Positions 22,902-35,737 are shown, counted from the stretch's first letter. The stretch: 64,000 bases of DNA from Isoetes taiwanensis (GCA_021234155.1 JAJEKV010000028.1:8942134-9006133); one strand, 5' to 3'. The notes: a model not told the origin generated them from the letters alone. Numbers and translations: made by a program.

Positions 22902-23663
22902 AGATCCCTCTGGAAAAAAGGAGAATGTTTTTCTTGTGGAGGGCTAAAGTATCTAGTGTAAGCCATCCTCACTTTTCCCTAATATGAAGGGCCAAAGAAT
23001 CCAGTGTAAGTTATCCTCACTTGCCCCTAATACGGTCACAAACATGCCTAATTTGAGTAAAGCAAATAATTTATAGTTCCTGTACAACAGAAGCAATTGG
23101 GGAAAAGATTGTTTGATCTTAAACTCAAAGAAATAAACTTCCTTACATGCTAAATGAACCTATGGAAGGGTAGACTTTGTTTTGCAATTAAGTACTTGTT
23201 CCAGTACTACAATGAAGATTTATGTGTCGCATGCTCTGGGCCAGAATGATATGCCCTGAAAGTAAATTCTTCACTCCTCTTCCTGGATATAAGTCCAATG
23301 TTTTTAATGGGTAATGTCAGTTTAGATATTCATGACATGAAAATGCTTACTTTCTCTCATACGATGACAACCACTTTAAGTACGCTACCCCAAAATAAAC
23401 GCTTTCAAAAGGCCTATAGAGCATTGATGCCGTCCAGTCAACAGTGTATGCCCTGCAACCCATATCTCTGGAAAAGGAAATTCAAACACTTTATTTAACA
23501 AACTTCCATAAACAGGCTACTAACTTACTATCCTGGCAGAAAAATAAAATACAGTGCAAACATGCATGTCAAAATTGAAATTACCTGGAAACAGGCTACT
23601 AACTTACTATCCTGGCAGAAAAATAAAATACAGTGCAAACATGCATGTCAAAATTGAAATTAC

Positions 23664-23791
23664 CTGGAAATCCAATCAGCTCTAGACTTCGAAATTTGGA
23701 TCAACCCGATACATTCTTCGTTCAACAGATCATATCGTTGGGTAAGTGGCTGTCTATCGCTTTCAATCTCAGCTATTGCACAAACCATAGC
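23664..23791 (-). pseudogene. Captured exon fragment, copy 1 (Helitron 1 cargo)
   Basis: On the minus strand an acceptor-like TATGCAG precedes, and a donor-like CAG|GTAATT follows, a 128-nt open stretch encoding about 42 residues (starts AMVCAIAEIESD, ends SKSRADWIS). Exon-like stretches of the same strand lie nearby: AIAEIITSKYFKKRIDV near 23900-23950 and RYGLQGIHC near 23450. Helitrons often carry exon pieces of host genes in their own orientation, as here. I do not recognise the parent gene. Confidence 0.55.
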
Positions 23792-24688
23792 CTGCATAAG
23801 TACATTATCCAGCATATTTTAGTCTACTGACAGAGACACGTAGCATTCCATGCCAACATATGAATATCCTAAACAAATGTGTTCATTAAGCTTCCTTACC
23901 ACATCTATCCGTTTCTTAAAATATTTGCTCGTAATAATTTCTGCAATAGCCTGTATGCATTGAGAACATTCATCATGAGATCATCATGCTGTTAACTATA
24001 CTATATATTTCAGATCCCTCTGGAAAAAAGGAGAATGTTTTTCTTGTGGAGGGCTAAAGTATCTAGTGTAAGTCATCCTCACTTTTCCCTAATATGAAGG
24101 GCCAAAGAATCTAGCGTAAGTTATCCTCACTTGCCCCTAATACACAAACATGCCTAATTTGAGTAAAGCAAATAACTTATAGTTCATGTGACAGAAGCAA
24201 TTGGGGAAAAGATAGTTTGATCTTAAACTCAAAGAAATAAACTTCCTTACATGCTAAACGAACCTATGGAAGGGTAGACTTTGTTTTGCAATTAAGTACT
24301 TGTTCCAGTACTGCAATGAAGATTTATGTGCCGCATACTCTGGGCCAGAATGATATGCCCTGAAAATAAATTCTTCACTCCTCTTCCTGGATATAAGTCC
24401 AAGGTTTTTAATGGTTAATGTCAGTTTAGATATTCATGATATGAAAATGCTTACTTTCTCTCATACGATGACAACCACTTTAAGTATGCTACCCCAAAAT
24501 AAACGCTTTCAAAAGGCCTATAGAGCATTGATGCCATCCAGTCAACAGTGTATGCCATGTAACCCATATCTCTGGAAAAGGAAATTCAAACCCTTTATTT
24601 AACAAACTTCCATAAACAGGCTACTAACTTACTATCCTTGCAGAAAAATAAAATACAGTGCAAACATGCATGTCAAAATTGAAATTAC

Positions 24689-24816
24689 CTGGAAATCCAA
24701 TCAGCTCTAGACTTCGAAATTTGCATGAACCCGGTACATTATTCGTTCAACAGATCATATCGTTGGGTAAGTGGCTGTCTATCACTTTCAATCTCAGCTA
24801 TTGCACAAACCATAGC
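24689..24816 (-). pseudogene. Captured exon fragment, copy 2 (Helitron 1 cargo)
   Basis: Second copy of the 128-nt exon at 23664-23791, the same length and with both splice-like borders kept. A few substitutions change residues but introduce no stop. Confidence 0.55.
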
Positions 24817-25020
24817 CTGCATAAGTACATTATCCAGCATATTTTAGTCTACTGACAGAGACACGTAGCATTCCATGCCAACATATGAATATCCTAAACA
24901 AATGTGTTCAGTAAGCTTCCTTACCACATCTATCCATTTCTTAAAATATTTGCTCGTAATAATTTCTGCAATAGCCTGTAAGCATTGAGAACATTCATCA
25001 TGCTGTTAAGTATACTATAT

Positions 25021-26160
25021 ATTAAAGAAAGCAGCAATATAACAAAGATAGCTCAAAGGAAACTTGCAACCACTTTAAGAAAACCCATGTAGACAGAAGT
25101 TAGGTTCACTATGCTAAATGAATGTTGCTTCTGCCAAGCTGATGTAGTGCAAAAGCAAATCATAAATGGCAATTGCTTCTAAGTAAATTCCTACATGATC
25201 CTAATTCTGCAGACGTCGACGTCGATGTTATACCTCTACAACCTTCATGCATGCCCAAATAGGCATCACTTTGCTAAAAGAAAATCACTTGCAGAAAGAA
25301 GCAGCTACCAAATATTTTCTTCCCAGTACCTTCTTTGATCAAAAGTATTTGGCTTTCTATAACGCATGAAACCTCCAGAATAATCTACAAAATGCTTTAC
25401 TCGAGAACAAATGCAAATGCAAGGGCGCAACTTTAATTTTTTGAAATGCAACTTAGATGATTTACCACCTCTGTAGAATTGATTTGGCCCAGAATGATGA
25501 TGGAAGCATAGTGACGGACTCTCAATAGCAACAATTCACACAAATGTGCAATCAACCATACTCTGTCTATATAAAATCAAATCGTGCAAACATCAAAGCG
25601 GTGCACTAACCATCAAAGAAATGGTCAGTCGTTTCAGATAAGCATAAGTTCGGGCAAATAAGACAGAAAAAGGGAGATCCTTATATGCAGCAGATAAGAA
25701 ACCAGACAACCAACCCAATACACATTTAAACTCAAACAAGAGTTTAAGAAAGTCTGACCATTACAAAACCTTTGTATGAGCCTCGAACAGAACTGTTAAA
25801 AAGCTCCAAATAATGTGAGCATGATAATGCCAAAGCCAAAGTTTCCGGCACCTGGAACAAAAATACTGCATAAAGTTCAAGATAGATAAATGGTTCAAAG
25901 CGGAATTGCACAGAGGCAATCAGAAAAAAACTACTATTTTCTCTTCTCCACGCGTATCTCATGCAAATTACATGGGGAGACCCTCCTGCCTCCATATCCG
26001 GAAAACCCCAAATGCGCCCAGCCTTCAGCGGGCATTCGGGCAAAGTGCAAATGAAATCCTAATTAAAAAAAAAAAATCGCGATTTTTGGAAGTCGGATTT
26101 TTTTTTCAGGTGGTGAAAATCCCCAAAACCTTAAGGAAATGACGTTAAAAAAAAAACCAA
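25021..26160. other. Helitron 1 5' half, no clear gene
   Basis: No recognised product. A 99-codon minus-strand ORF at 25744-26043 has no family features. The T/A runs at 26060-26160 belong to the 5'-terminal region that Helitron 2 shares in outline. Confidence 0.4.
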
Positions 26161-26204
26161 AAAAGTTTTTATCAAACTGGAAAATCCGAATTTAAACAAT
26201 AAGA

Positions 26205-27228
26205 TTTGAAAGAACAGGGATATGAAAAACTTGCAAATGATGGGAATGTTTATATTTTGAAAGATGGAGATAAATTCTGTATCATGGCAATCTATGTTGA
26301 TGATTGTATCTTAGCAGGAAATGGCATGGACATTCTGAAACTGTGCAAAGAGGCCCTTAAAATAAGATATAAAATGTCAGATCTGGGAGAACTCCCTAAA
26401 TTTTTGGGAATTCAAGTTAAGAGATGTAGGGAAAGGAGTTTGACCACACTTTGTCAAAGTGAGTACATTGATACAGTGCTTGAGAAATTCAACATGCAAG
26501 ATTGCAATCCTTGTCAAAAGATATGTGTCCTAAAACAGATCAGGAAAAGGAGCATATATTAAAAATTCCTTATAGACAACTAGTAGATTGCTTGCTTTTT
26601 ATTGCAAACAAAACCAAACCTGATATATATAGTCTTTATTGTAAATGTTTTGAGCAGATACAATAATAATCCTGGACAAGGTCATTGGCATATTGCTAAA
26701 AAGGTACTAAGATTTTTAAAGGGTACATGAGACTTGCAAATGAAAGCATACAGTGATGCTGATTGGTGTGGAGATGTTGATGAGAGAAAATCAACTTCTG
26801 GTTATGTTTTAATCCTAGGTGGAGATCCAATTAGCTGGAGAAGCAAGAAGCAATCATCAATTGCTTTGTCAACTGCACAATCAGAATGTACCTCAACCAC
26901 TCTAGCAGCAAAGGAGATAATATGGACAAGAAGATTTTTAGAAGAACTTGGAGTAAAACAAGAAGGAAGTACAGATTTATTCTGTGATAACCAAAGTTGC
27001 ATAGCAATGACAAAAATCCGGTTTTACATGAAAGAACCAAACATATAGAGATGGAGATGCATTACGTAAGAGATATGTTGAGTAAAGGGAAAATCACATT
27101 AAAATATGTGTGTTCAGAAAACCAGGTGGCAGACATATTGACAAAAGCTTTAGGATACAAGAGAATTCAAAAATTATCTGAGATGATGAATTGTAAAGAA
27201 GTCATAAGATTATGATCTGAAAGGGAAA
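26205..27228 (+). pseudogene. Ty1/copia retrotransposon 1, 3' part: RT C-terminal half and RNase H
   Basis: This continues the frame broken at 20489. It has the YVDD catalytic motif (IYVDDCILAG at about 26290), KMSDLGELPKFLGIQV, a frame break after about 26560, then RNase H with SDADWCGD, KSTSGYVLILGG, ALSTAQSE and DNQSCIAMTK. A frame break near 27040 is followed by the C-terminal VADILTKAL block. The coding region ends near 27215, just before the polypurine tract (AAAGGGAAA) and the LTR at 27229. Stops and shifts make it inactive. Confidence 0.9.
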
Positions 27229-27658
27229 TGTAGGACTTTGAAGTTCATATCATAATCTTAGAGTATGGTACAGAATAGAGATGCACATGGAAACAGATGG
27301 TACTTCTACAGGTCCTATTATAACCAAAAGATGATGCCGAAAAACCATGGTGATTCTTTTATTATTAGTGGTTTGAAAGACACTAATATATTAGGGATGA
27401 TAAACATCACGACTTATTTATAGTCAGCATCCAAATATATAAAGTTTGATTATAGGGATATACAGTCCAATAGTTTTCGAGCCATTCCCTATTCAAATTC
27501 TTGGTCCAATGCACAGAAGACCGGATCGACTACAAGGGCATGACGGTGAGGCTTAACCGCCGGAACCAGATGCTAAAATATAACAAAAGATGTATAGAAC
27601 ATATATTGGGCATTGAAGAAGTTATTTGAATTCAAACAAAGGGAGGTCGGTACGATTA
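27229..27658 (+). repeat. 3' LTR of copia 1, first part
   Basis: It begins TGTAGGACTTTG directly after the polypurine tract. The same sequence is found inverted at 32640-33078, which defines its extent. It is cut at A27658 by Helitron 2 and resumes at T32195. Confidence 0.88.
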
Positions 27659-28616
27659 TCCTATTGTTTAAATTTGGTTTTTCCGGAGTTCCGAAAACTT
27701 TTTGGAATTTTTTCTTAATTTGATTTCGTAAGGTTTGGAGTGTTTTGGTGGCCGGGAAAAGATTCAGGTTCACCAAAAATCAGGCATTTCGTTGTACTAT
27801 GATTTCGAAATCGGCAATTTTGGGGTCGATGGTTATCCCAGTTTTCGTGGATTCTTATCTGGGATAGCTGATCATCGGCATGCCTGCCACGGTGCGGATG
27901 GAGTTGTGGAGATAAAACTATTAGTTATGGAGCATGATACGAGCATGGATTAAAATTTTCAAGGTATTGTGGGCTAAGTATTGTCCTCGATATGCACTGT
28001 ACAGACGGCACATGCAGTCCATGGAAATGGTGGTATGAGAAAGCATTTCATATGGTTTTAATGGTTTCGATTTTAGCCGGATATAGGAAATTTTCTTCAG
28101 TGAAGCTTCGATCCATGCAGCATCCCTCAGGACATGCACCACGGCATGGAGCCCAACGATGTTATAGTTAGGGATCGTGATATTATGTTCCTGTTTTTTA
28201 TTCATGGCCATAGCTTGCAGCAGGGGATGCATTCAAGCTGATAAAAATTGGGTTGCTATGATTTGATATTTTAAGATTTTGTGGCTTTGGGTTATCCATC
28301 CCCGATTTCTAATCCATCTTATTCTCTGCATGCATGCTTGCCACGATTGCTCACAATAAGTACTTATAAATCATTCAGGGTTTTGTCTGGTCGAAGGTTT
28401 GTGGTTTTCCGATTGCCGAGGCAGGTAACATATGTTGTCATATTTTTGTGCAACTTATTGTTCTTTTCTGAATATGGCAATTATACTGCCAGTTAACTGG
28501 ATGGACTTCCATGGTTTATGTCAATATTATTGTAGAAGGTTGTGTGGCAACCTTTGCTGGCAAACTGGAGTAAAGGCATCTGAGATTTTCTACTCACATA
28601 TATATGTGCATATGCT

Positions 28617-28767
28617 AATCCTTAAAGCTGAGTTCGCATATGCATGTGGGATTTCTTACTTCACAGCCTTACTTAGGATTTAGTCCTGCTTATTTCCAGA
28701 GTATACTAATCTTTAAAGCTGAGTTCATATATGCATATGGGATTTTTTACTTCACACCTTTAGTTAC
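28617..28767 (+). repeat. 91-bp tandem duplication inside Helitron 2
   Basis: The phrase AAAGCTGAGTTCGCATATGC with the following ACTTCACA recurs 91 bases later as AAAGCTGAGTTCATATATGC and ACTTCACA, about 85 percent alike by eye. Confidence 0.7.
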
Positions 28768-29283
28768 TATTTCTTACTATTTTCATGCAAGTTCGTTTTG
28801 GCCTACATTGGACAAGTGGTCTCATCTTCATCATCTGTCAAACCAGGTGAGATTGTTAAGCTCACGTCTCTTTTTCCTAGCACGTACACTGAATATATCA
28901 TTTGTTGGCGTACTAGAGTTTAAATTGCAACTACCCTGCAGGGACTCTACTGTTCTGTTTTTATATGGTCCTGAGCACTCCTTATCAGAGTAAATTCTAC
29001 GATACCTGAAGGAAATCAATTATGCTGAAAAAAAAAATATCCAATATTCGACATGATTTCTATATTTAATAGCAAACAAGCTTCTTGCGGTTTCTTGCAG
29101 GTTGCAGAATCATTGCAGCACGAAACTTCTACACACTATCCAAGAGCAATCAAGCGCAACTACCTCTGCGATTCTTCCTCAACAACCAGTTGTACTTACG
29201 ATGATAGCATGCCCATATCACAGACGAGTTTGCAGACTGCAAAAATTCATCCATCCAGCTCAATTCTCAAGCACAGCTTCTGA

Positions 29284-32150
29284 TCATACCTTCTTACCTC
29301 TATACTTCTAAATCGCTTCACTTACCTTCAAGTCAATACAGGTTCAGTCTACACCATCCTTGGTATTTCCCACGTTACCATTTCTATTCTGACTATAGAG
29401 GACATCTGATAACAGGACATGTAATGCATCGACTTAAACCATAACGCACTGTACATGTTCTTGAGTTTTCAACACAACCATGAAGAAAAGGCTCCGACAT
29501 TTTCATATGTTCCTTTCCTATCCTCTGATACCCAGATATGATCCGATCCTCTCCATAAACGCTAAACAGCTCCCATGTTGATTCTTTCATAACTTAGGTA
29601 ACGAGGTTTCCTATTATTCTAATCTACATTTGTTTACATTTCAATTCCAAAATGTCGTCTGCCCTGACATCTAAAACAATAGATTTCTTATTTTTGTAGG
29701 TATCCACCAAACACCCATAATATAGCACGGCTTCCCAGCCTCATCTTCACATTGAAGGTATGACACTATTCTTTGTTAATCAATAGCCTAATACTATGAT
29801 ACAATCGCTACTCTACGCATGCAAACGTGTTCTACACTTGAATTCAGCTATATCTCATGCTATATTCAATGAAACTCAAGTCTAACATCTTCTGTTTTTG
29901 TTCTAATATTAAAGCCTTTTCACCAGTGGTCTTCATAGCTTACAGTCTGGTCTAACCACCCACTACCCACGCTGAAAAGCACGAAGTCACAGAGTCTTAG
30001 AGACTGTGGAGTCACTACATGTCACTACACCATGACGTCGGCACAAATATATTTGGCTGCACATACATATATAGACATGCATATTCAACTTCTATCATGA
30101 ATTCTGCCACCCGTTGCAAACAGCTTCACTGTCGGTACATGTTATTTAATTCATAAAGTTATGTAGTCATTCTGAACTTTTCAAATGTTTCTGTAGATCA
30201 GAACCATAATCCAGACTTGCAGGCCTCAATGAAAGCATATTTGTCACTTCCATAAATGTTACTTCCCAAAGCTCAAGAAGCACAACAAACCAGGGTACTT
30301 TTCAATTCTCAGCAGTAAATTAGGAGGATTTATGGCATATTATCTTTGTTGCTAACTATATCAACCTACTCAGTGGATTTATAATTTTTTTAATCGTGTT
30401 CATCAAGATACTGTCCAGATGTGCATCAAATTACTGTCATTTCAAAGTCGGATGCTCAATACTGAAAGAATCCCCCTAGCCCACTTTTAAGGATTCCACG
30501 TCTTATAAATCCAGTTGAGTCTAGAATATTGATCGAAATGTTTTAAGTATGGACTCCATAGGGCTATACCGCACCAAGAGCTTCACATTTAGGGAATGAA
30601 GGTTTAGTATTTTCATATAAACAGAAACACATTGCACTCATTCTGTTCTCTGATTCGAGAAAATTCCATAGCATTTTCTTTCGTGCAGTTTAAAATGAAA
30701 TACAATGCATGGTTGAAAGGTCCTTTCACCATTGCAAGAATTGCATGAAACCTTCTTATTGATGAACATCGTGGTTCATGTTCCTCTTATTCTATAGCAT
30801 TAGTTTTGGTGTTATGATCTCAAAGTGAAAGAATGGACCTTGATGTTGCATTTACACCAATTGTATTTAGCTTTATTGTCTTTGTGCAGGCCCCATAGAT
30901 ACGTAATTTGGTGCAGGGCTTTCAATCAAATAATTGGATGCACAAAGTTAATGCTGCAGCACATTGCAAAGCACCATTTGAGCATGCATGACACTATTTC
31001 CAGTAAGGGCAGACTATCTCATCTATTCATACATCACAATAGTGCTGCCATGAAAACTATTACCATTTATGGCATGGTACTTAAAATCGACAATTTCGTG
31101 CAGCATTTTAAATCGAATACGATGTTCTTCACTTAAATGGTTGCCTGCCATCATCTTAAGGCAGCACCTTGCAGAAAATTAGCTCTGACAGGCTACTTCA
31201 TTCATCTATTTGTCTTAAAAGAAAGTTCGCATTAATCAGATCTTAATGGTGACCCATATACACATCAATGGGATCTCCTGGGATTTTATACTTCTATTAT
31301 GTGAATACCAACTGATACAGATGGTTATAAAATAAATTAGAGATCTGGGATACTTTAAGCTAGGCATTAACCCCAATGTAAAACGCTAGGCATTAAGGCC
31401 AATGTAAAAACAGTGTTCTTAAGATATACGTGCAACAGACCATAGGAACATGTCAAAAGACATTCTAAGACCTTCAAACCGTGATTCATCAAATAACTTA
31501 ATGGAGTTATCTTATTTGCTTCTTGCAATTCAATGCATACCATTACAGGTAAAAAGGGAAGTAAGAATGATGTATTCAATTTATGCCACATTGCAATAAT
31601 CCAAACAACCAAAAAATATAAAAGAAAACCACGAAACATCTAAACACAAATAATCGATAAGCAATTTTCGTTATATACAACCAACTATATGTTCAACAAC
31701 CCACAAACAAACTTACATTACTCAAATTCAAAGTTCAACTCATTCCCTCATGCTCCCAACATAATGCAAGATGCACAACATTAACAATGTCGTATTCAAC
31801 ATAGGCACCTAACAGTTGCATATTCAGGCTCCACATTAGGTATGCTCAATGAATCTTGCAATGTTCCTCTATATTACCCTTGCCCCCTCCAAGCAAAAAC
31901 GCAATTCACATTCTCTTTCCAGTAGGAATTTCCCACAAACAACTATGCCACTTCAAAACTACATCATAGAATTGCTCAATATTCTTATCCCAACCACATT
32001 AACAACTTCATTACCTAAGATTACTAAATCATAACGTCACAAACTTCAATTCCACTCCACTACTTCCCACCACAAATCATATCGCCACAAATTTCAAATC
32101 TAATTCATCTCAACTACTTCCATATTAACCCAACCATCACACAACGACCT
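29284..32150. other. Helitron 2 3' part, no clear gene
   Basis: AT-rich. The ORFs of up to about 100 codons have no recognisable family. From about 31650 the strand becomes poor in G and rich in ACAA/CATT words up to the terminal hairpin. Confidence 0.4.
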
Positions 32151-32194
32151 CTTCATATCTTGAAAAGCCCGGCAACGCCGGGCACCATAACTAG

Positions 32195-32416
32195 TATTGT
32201 GATAAGAATCAATATAGCTACAATGATATGATATTGTCTCAATGGTCGCTTGATTTCAAATCCATTTGTTCTTGGTTGCTTGTTTATAAATGCATGAAAG
32301 ATGTATAAATGACCTGTGATAAAGATTTATTGACTATTGTTGAAGATCTTGTTTGATAGAGAAATAAGGAAAACTTAGAAGGAAGTATAAATATGGTGTT
32401 TCTCATAACTCATGAG
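32195..32416 (+). repeat. 3' LTR of copia 1, second part
   Basis: This continues the LTR interrupted at 27658. It matches the inverted LTR (32417 to about 32640) except for a roughly 20-base deletion and minor changes. The LTR proper probably ends near 32412. Confidence 0.85.
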
Positions 32417-32438
32417 CTCATGAGTTATGAGAAACACC
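32395..32438. repeat. Perfect 44-bp palindrome at the LTR-LTR junction
   Basis: The arms GGTGTTTCTCATAACTCATGAG and its exact inverse meet at a central GAGCTC with no spacer. It is the centre of the much larger inverted LTR pair. Confidence 0.95.
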
Positions 32439-33078
32439 ATCCATAATTTTGTTATGCATCCATTTATACTTCCTTCTAAGTTTTCCTTCAAACAAGGCCT
32501 TCAGCAATGGTCAATAAATCTTTATCACAAACCGTTTACACATCTTTCATGCATTTATAAACAGCAACCAAGAACAAATGGATTTGAAATCAAGTGACCA
32601 TTGAGACAATATTATATCATTGTAGCTATACTGATTCTTATCACAATATAATCATACCGACCTCTCTTTGTTTGAACTCAAATAATTTCTTCAATGCCCG
32701 ATATATTTTCTATACATCTTTTGTTATATTTAAGCATCTGGTTCCGGCGGTTAAGCCTCATCGTCATGCCCTTGTAATTGATCCTGTCTTCTGTGCATTG
32801 GACCGAGAATTTGAATAGGGAATGACTCGAAAACTATTGGACCGTATATCCCTATAATCCAACTTTATATATTTGGATGATGACTATAAATAAGTCGCGA
32901 TGTTTATCATCCCTAATATATTAGTGTCTTTTAGACCACTAATAATAAAAGAACCACCATGGTTTTTCAGCATCATCTTTTGGTTATAATAGGACCTGTA
33001 GAAATAGCATCTGTTTCCATGTGCATCTATATTCTGTACGATACTCTAAGATTATGATATGAACTTCAAACTCCTACA
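32417..33078 (-). repeat. Inverted copia LTR
   Basis: This is an inverted copy of the 3' LTR, ending ...CTCCTACA at 33078, the mirror of the TGTAGGA start. It has no Helitron inside, so it shows the pre-insertion sequence. No copia coding sequence or polypurine tract follows beyond 33078, so it is a solo or rearranged LTR. Confidence 0.88.
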
Positions 33079-33234
33079 TTTTCTTAGCTTTGGAATTGAA
33101 GTTATCACCGTGATGATTAGGCACCGAGTTTGAAGACCTTTAAGAAGGAGCAAAGGGGGCATAATCATCTGAGGTAATAGATTACAATTGAACCATTGGC
33201 ATAGATTTAATAGATCCTAAACAATGTATGATGA

Positions 33235-33575
33235 CACCAATCGTGGTCAACATGCAAAATTGAGGTCAAACCCCATTATGTTCTTGTACTTGATAATGTT
33301 TCATGTTTGTTTTTATTATTTGGAGCTTCACAAGAAGTGGGTATTCCTTGGAGGTTTCTCTTAAATCCTTCACGCTCCATACTCTTAATGCTTGACACAA
33401 TCGTGAGCATGCAAAATTGGGATCAAACCCCATTATGTTCTTGAACTTAGTAATGTTTCATGTTTGTATTACTCAAAATCAAGGCTTTTATTATTTGGAG
33501 CATCTCGAGAAGTGGATATTTCTTGAAGGTTTATCTTAAATCCTTCACGCTCTATGTTATTAATGCACTTGACAT
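33235..33575 (+). repeat. Two-copy tandem repeat of about 170 bp
   Basis: The phrases CATGCAAAATTGAGGTCAAACCCCATTATGTTCTTG and TAATGTTTCATGTTTGT, the TTATTATTTGGAGC block and CTTAAATCCTTCACGCTC occur in the same order twice. The first begins at about 33240 and the second at about 33405, with small indels. Confidence 0.85.
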
Positions 33576-35737
33576 AATGCTTTGTTTGTGTCTCATGGGC
33601 ACAAGCTTGCAAAATGCAAAATGGCATGGCATGCCATTCTAGTAGATTTTGTTTGTTATTACAAACTAGTATCATTTCATGTTGTATGATCAGATTCCTA
33701 AGTAGTTATTGCAACGTCACCTTGGCCTCACACAAAATATCCTTTAGGCCCTCGAAGCAAAAAATAATTTGACCCATATACACCCTATTATTTACACACA
33801 GAACAACCCTAAGTCTCGAAGGCAATGGCCTCATCATCCACGACACTTTCACTATCTTCTGCATACTTAACCCTCTTGCTATTGCCACTACCACTTCCTT
33901 GCCTCCATTTTCTACTCCTATAGTTCAAATGTCTTGTTGAACTACCATTGCATAGCAATCATCCCCACATTTGAACATGCCTCTTCAGTCTTTTGGATCG
34001 CACTACAACAACCTTTCATTCATCGGCTTTATAGTTACCTCTCCTATAGAGTCAATTCCTAACAAACTCCTCCTTATCCAAGTTGGCGATCACATAATTG
34101 AAGTTGGCTTCTAATGGACGATAACTTGGACTATTGAACTATTGTAAGTTCTCTTAAATGCACATTATTAGCTCTAGTGTGTTCCTCTACTCTCTCCACT
34201 TGATGGGAGGCCGAGATTCTAAATTTTGCCTCGATGGATACAGATCACAAGAAGGAAGATAAGTTCGAAGTTTTTAATGACATTGGTACTGAGAAGTCAC
34301 TCTGCTGGTTCTTCCCGATTTTGTCCGGACTTGGTTCCTACTGAGCCATCTTCTCTTATCTTCTCAAATAGGTTGTTCAATCGCTAGTTTGAAGGCTCCA
34401 GGCACTTCATTAGTTTGCAGGTGCCTTGCTTGTTTTTATGGCAAATCCTCAATCTACAATGAACTCCAAGTTAGTTGTTCTAGTTATTCGCTTATCTTTT
34501 TTATTTGTTAATATTCAACAATCTAGAGCTTTAAGGTGTAGACAGCCTGTAAAATAAATTGCAAGTTTTATCTCTATAATATCTAATTGCTGAAGTAGAG
34601 ATTTAGTAAGATTCCTTAATTGCATGTAATTCTCTTTTGATATTCTCCATGCGCAGTAGAGATCAATTGCAATGCTAGCAGTTAATATGTTGAGACAGAG
34701 ATCTAGTATTGATGCTTTCTTATGAATACCAAGTATGATCTTAGTTGAATTAAGGAAAGTTCGTAAATCATGAAAGGTGTGACGCTCCCCGAATCCATAC
34801 GATGCTCCCATCCTATAAATACGAAAATTCCCCTCCCATGGCGATTCTATCACCATGGAAAGGCCCTCCGTATGACTCGGACCACTTGTGATGGGCAAGT
34901 GTCCTGGTGAAGGACACGGAGGTGTCATTCGTCCCACGCCTTCTATGGGAATCCTATATAGCGGAAGCATACATACATGTTAGCACCTGGCAACAATACA
35001 AATAAATAATATACCACCACGAAGGGTGGCCTATCATCATCACTATAGATATAACAGAATACCAACATAACAAAGGATATGCACCTTAAATGAGGCTTCT
35101 ACCACAGGCTCAGACGCAAGGGGGTCGACTGATGGTCAAGGCCTCCAGATAACAACAGATGGAATCATGACAATGGCGTTGGCTGGCATAGAACAATGGC
35201 TAAGATAGTCCACTCCATCCGCCACTTCTGTGCACACTTTGCAGATAGGTTGAATCACGCTATGACATGGTTGTAGCCTTCCAGAGACATAAGATGGAAG
35301 TCCTTTCCAGAGCACGGTGCTTCCATGGTGGCTAGAGGATCGTAGTTCTGTCCAGCAACTACGCATCCGTACCCGACTTTAACCCACCAGAATCCATAGC
35401 CCGCCCCGGCACGCCAATCATGCCCAGGACATCCCTATGGGCACGTGTCTTGCGACCCATGAGATGTCAGTTCCATACCCGGCCCATACGCAATGACCAA
35501 CTATAGACCTAGCCACAGTAGGGAGCCTTGTAGCCACGCTAAGCAAGGTCCCACCCCCATTCACCACCATGATCCTTGTCTGGTGCTCAGCAACACCATA
35601 CCATCAACAGCCAGGAGGGCTCTTGTGCACATGCCGCATTTATTGGGATTTAATGGATTCTAGCTAGGAGCATCTCTACTTCTATATAATCTTTAGGTCT
35701 CTACCCCCTTTAATCCCCACAAACACAGAAGGAACAT
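33576..35737. other. Spacer with a possible gypsy-type LTR edge
   Basis: No supportable gene. Composition becomes GC-richer from about 34780. TGTGACGCTCCCCGAATCC at 34779 resembles the TGTGACG start of the gypsy LTR at 39226 but cannot be followed far. Confidence 0.35.

Larger units (their letters stand above)
22902..25020 (-). repeat. Tandem duplication of about 1.1 kb inside Helitron 1
   Basis: The block starting CAGATCCCTCTGGAAAAAAGG at about 22902 recurs from about 24011 with only scattered substitutions and small indels, continuing to about 25020. A smaller nested duplication of about 76 bp (AACAGGCTACTAACTTACTATC and following) occurs at 23512-23664, in the first copy only. The copies must be recent relative to the rest of the cargo. 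Confidence 0.9.
20490..26204 (-). mobile_element. Non-autonomous Helitron 1 (5.7 kb), inserted in copia RT
   Basis: On the minus strand it begins TCTTATTGTTTAAATTCGG (26204 downwards) and ends with a GC hairpin (GCCCGGTAACGCCGGGC) nine bases before the terminal CTAG at 20493-20490. The host base on one side is A (20489) and on the other T (26205), the A-T target expected of Helitrons, which make no duplication. Removing the insert brings the copia reverse-transcriptase frame back in register with no base lost or gained, which fixes both ends exactly. No Rep/helicase ORF is present, so it depends on an autonomous partner. The cargo is mostly non-coding, with exon-like pieces duplicated in tandem (22902-25020). 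Confidence 0.93.
27659..32194 (+). mobile_element. Non-autonomous Helitron 2 (4.5 kb), inserted in the copia 3' LTR
   Basis: It starts TCCTATTGTTTAAATTTGG, matching the start of Helitron 1, and ends with hairpin GCCCGGCAACGCCGGGC, then ACCATAA, then CTAG at 32191-32194. The flanks are A (27658) and T (32195). The inverted LTR copy at 32417-33078 contains the uninterrupted empty site, which proves both borders. No Rep/helicase gene is present. The interior is mostly non-coding, with possible captured exons around 28800-28845 (ending at a GTGAG donor) and 29100-29283 (after a TTGCAG acceptor). Confidence 0.94.

Noticed and set aside
22902-25020. CRISPR-like array
   Set aside because: Only two long copies with no short spacers. 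It is a tandem duplication inside a Helitron.
34779-35650. Complete gypsy LTR in plus orientation
   Set aside because: Only the TGTGACG start resembles the LTR at 39226. I could not follow the similarity or find the other end.
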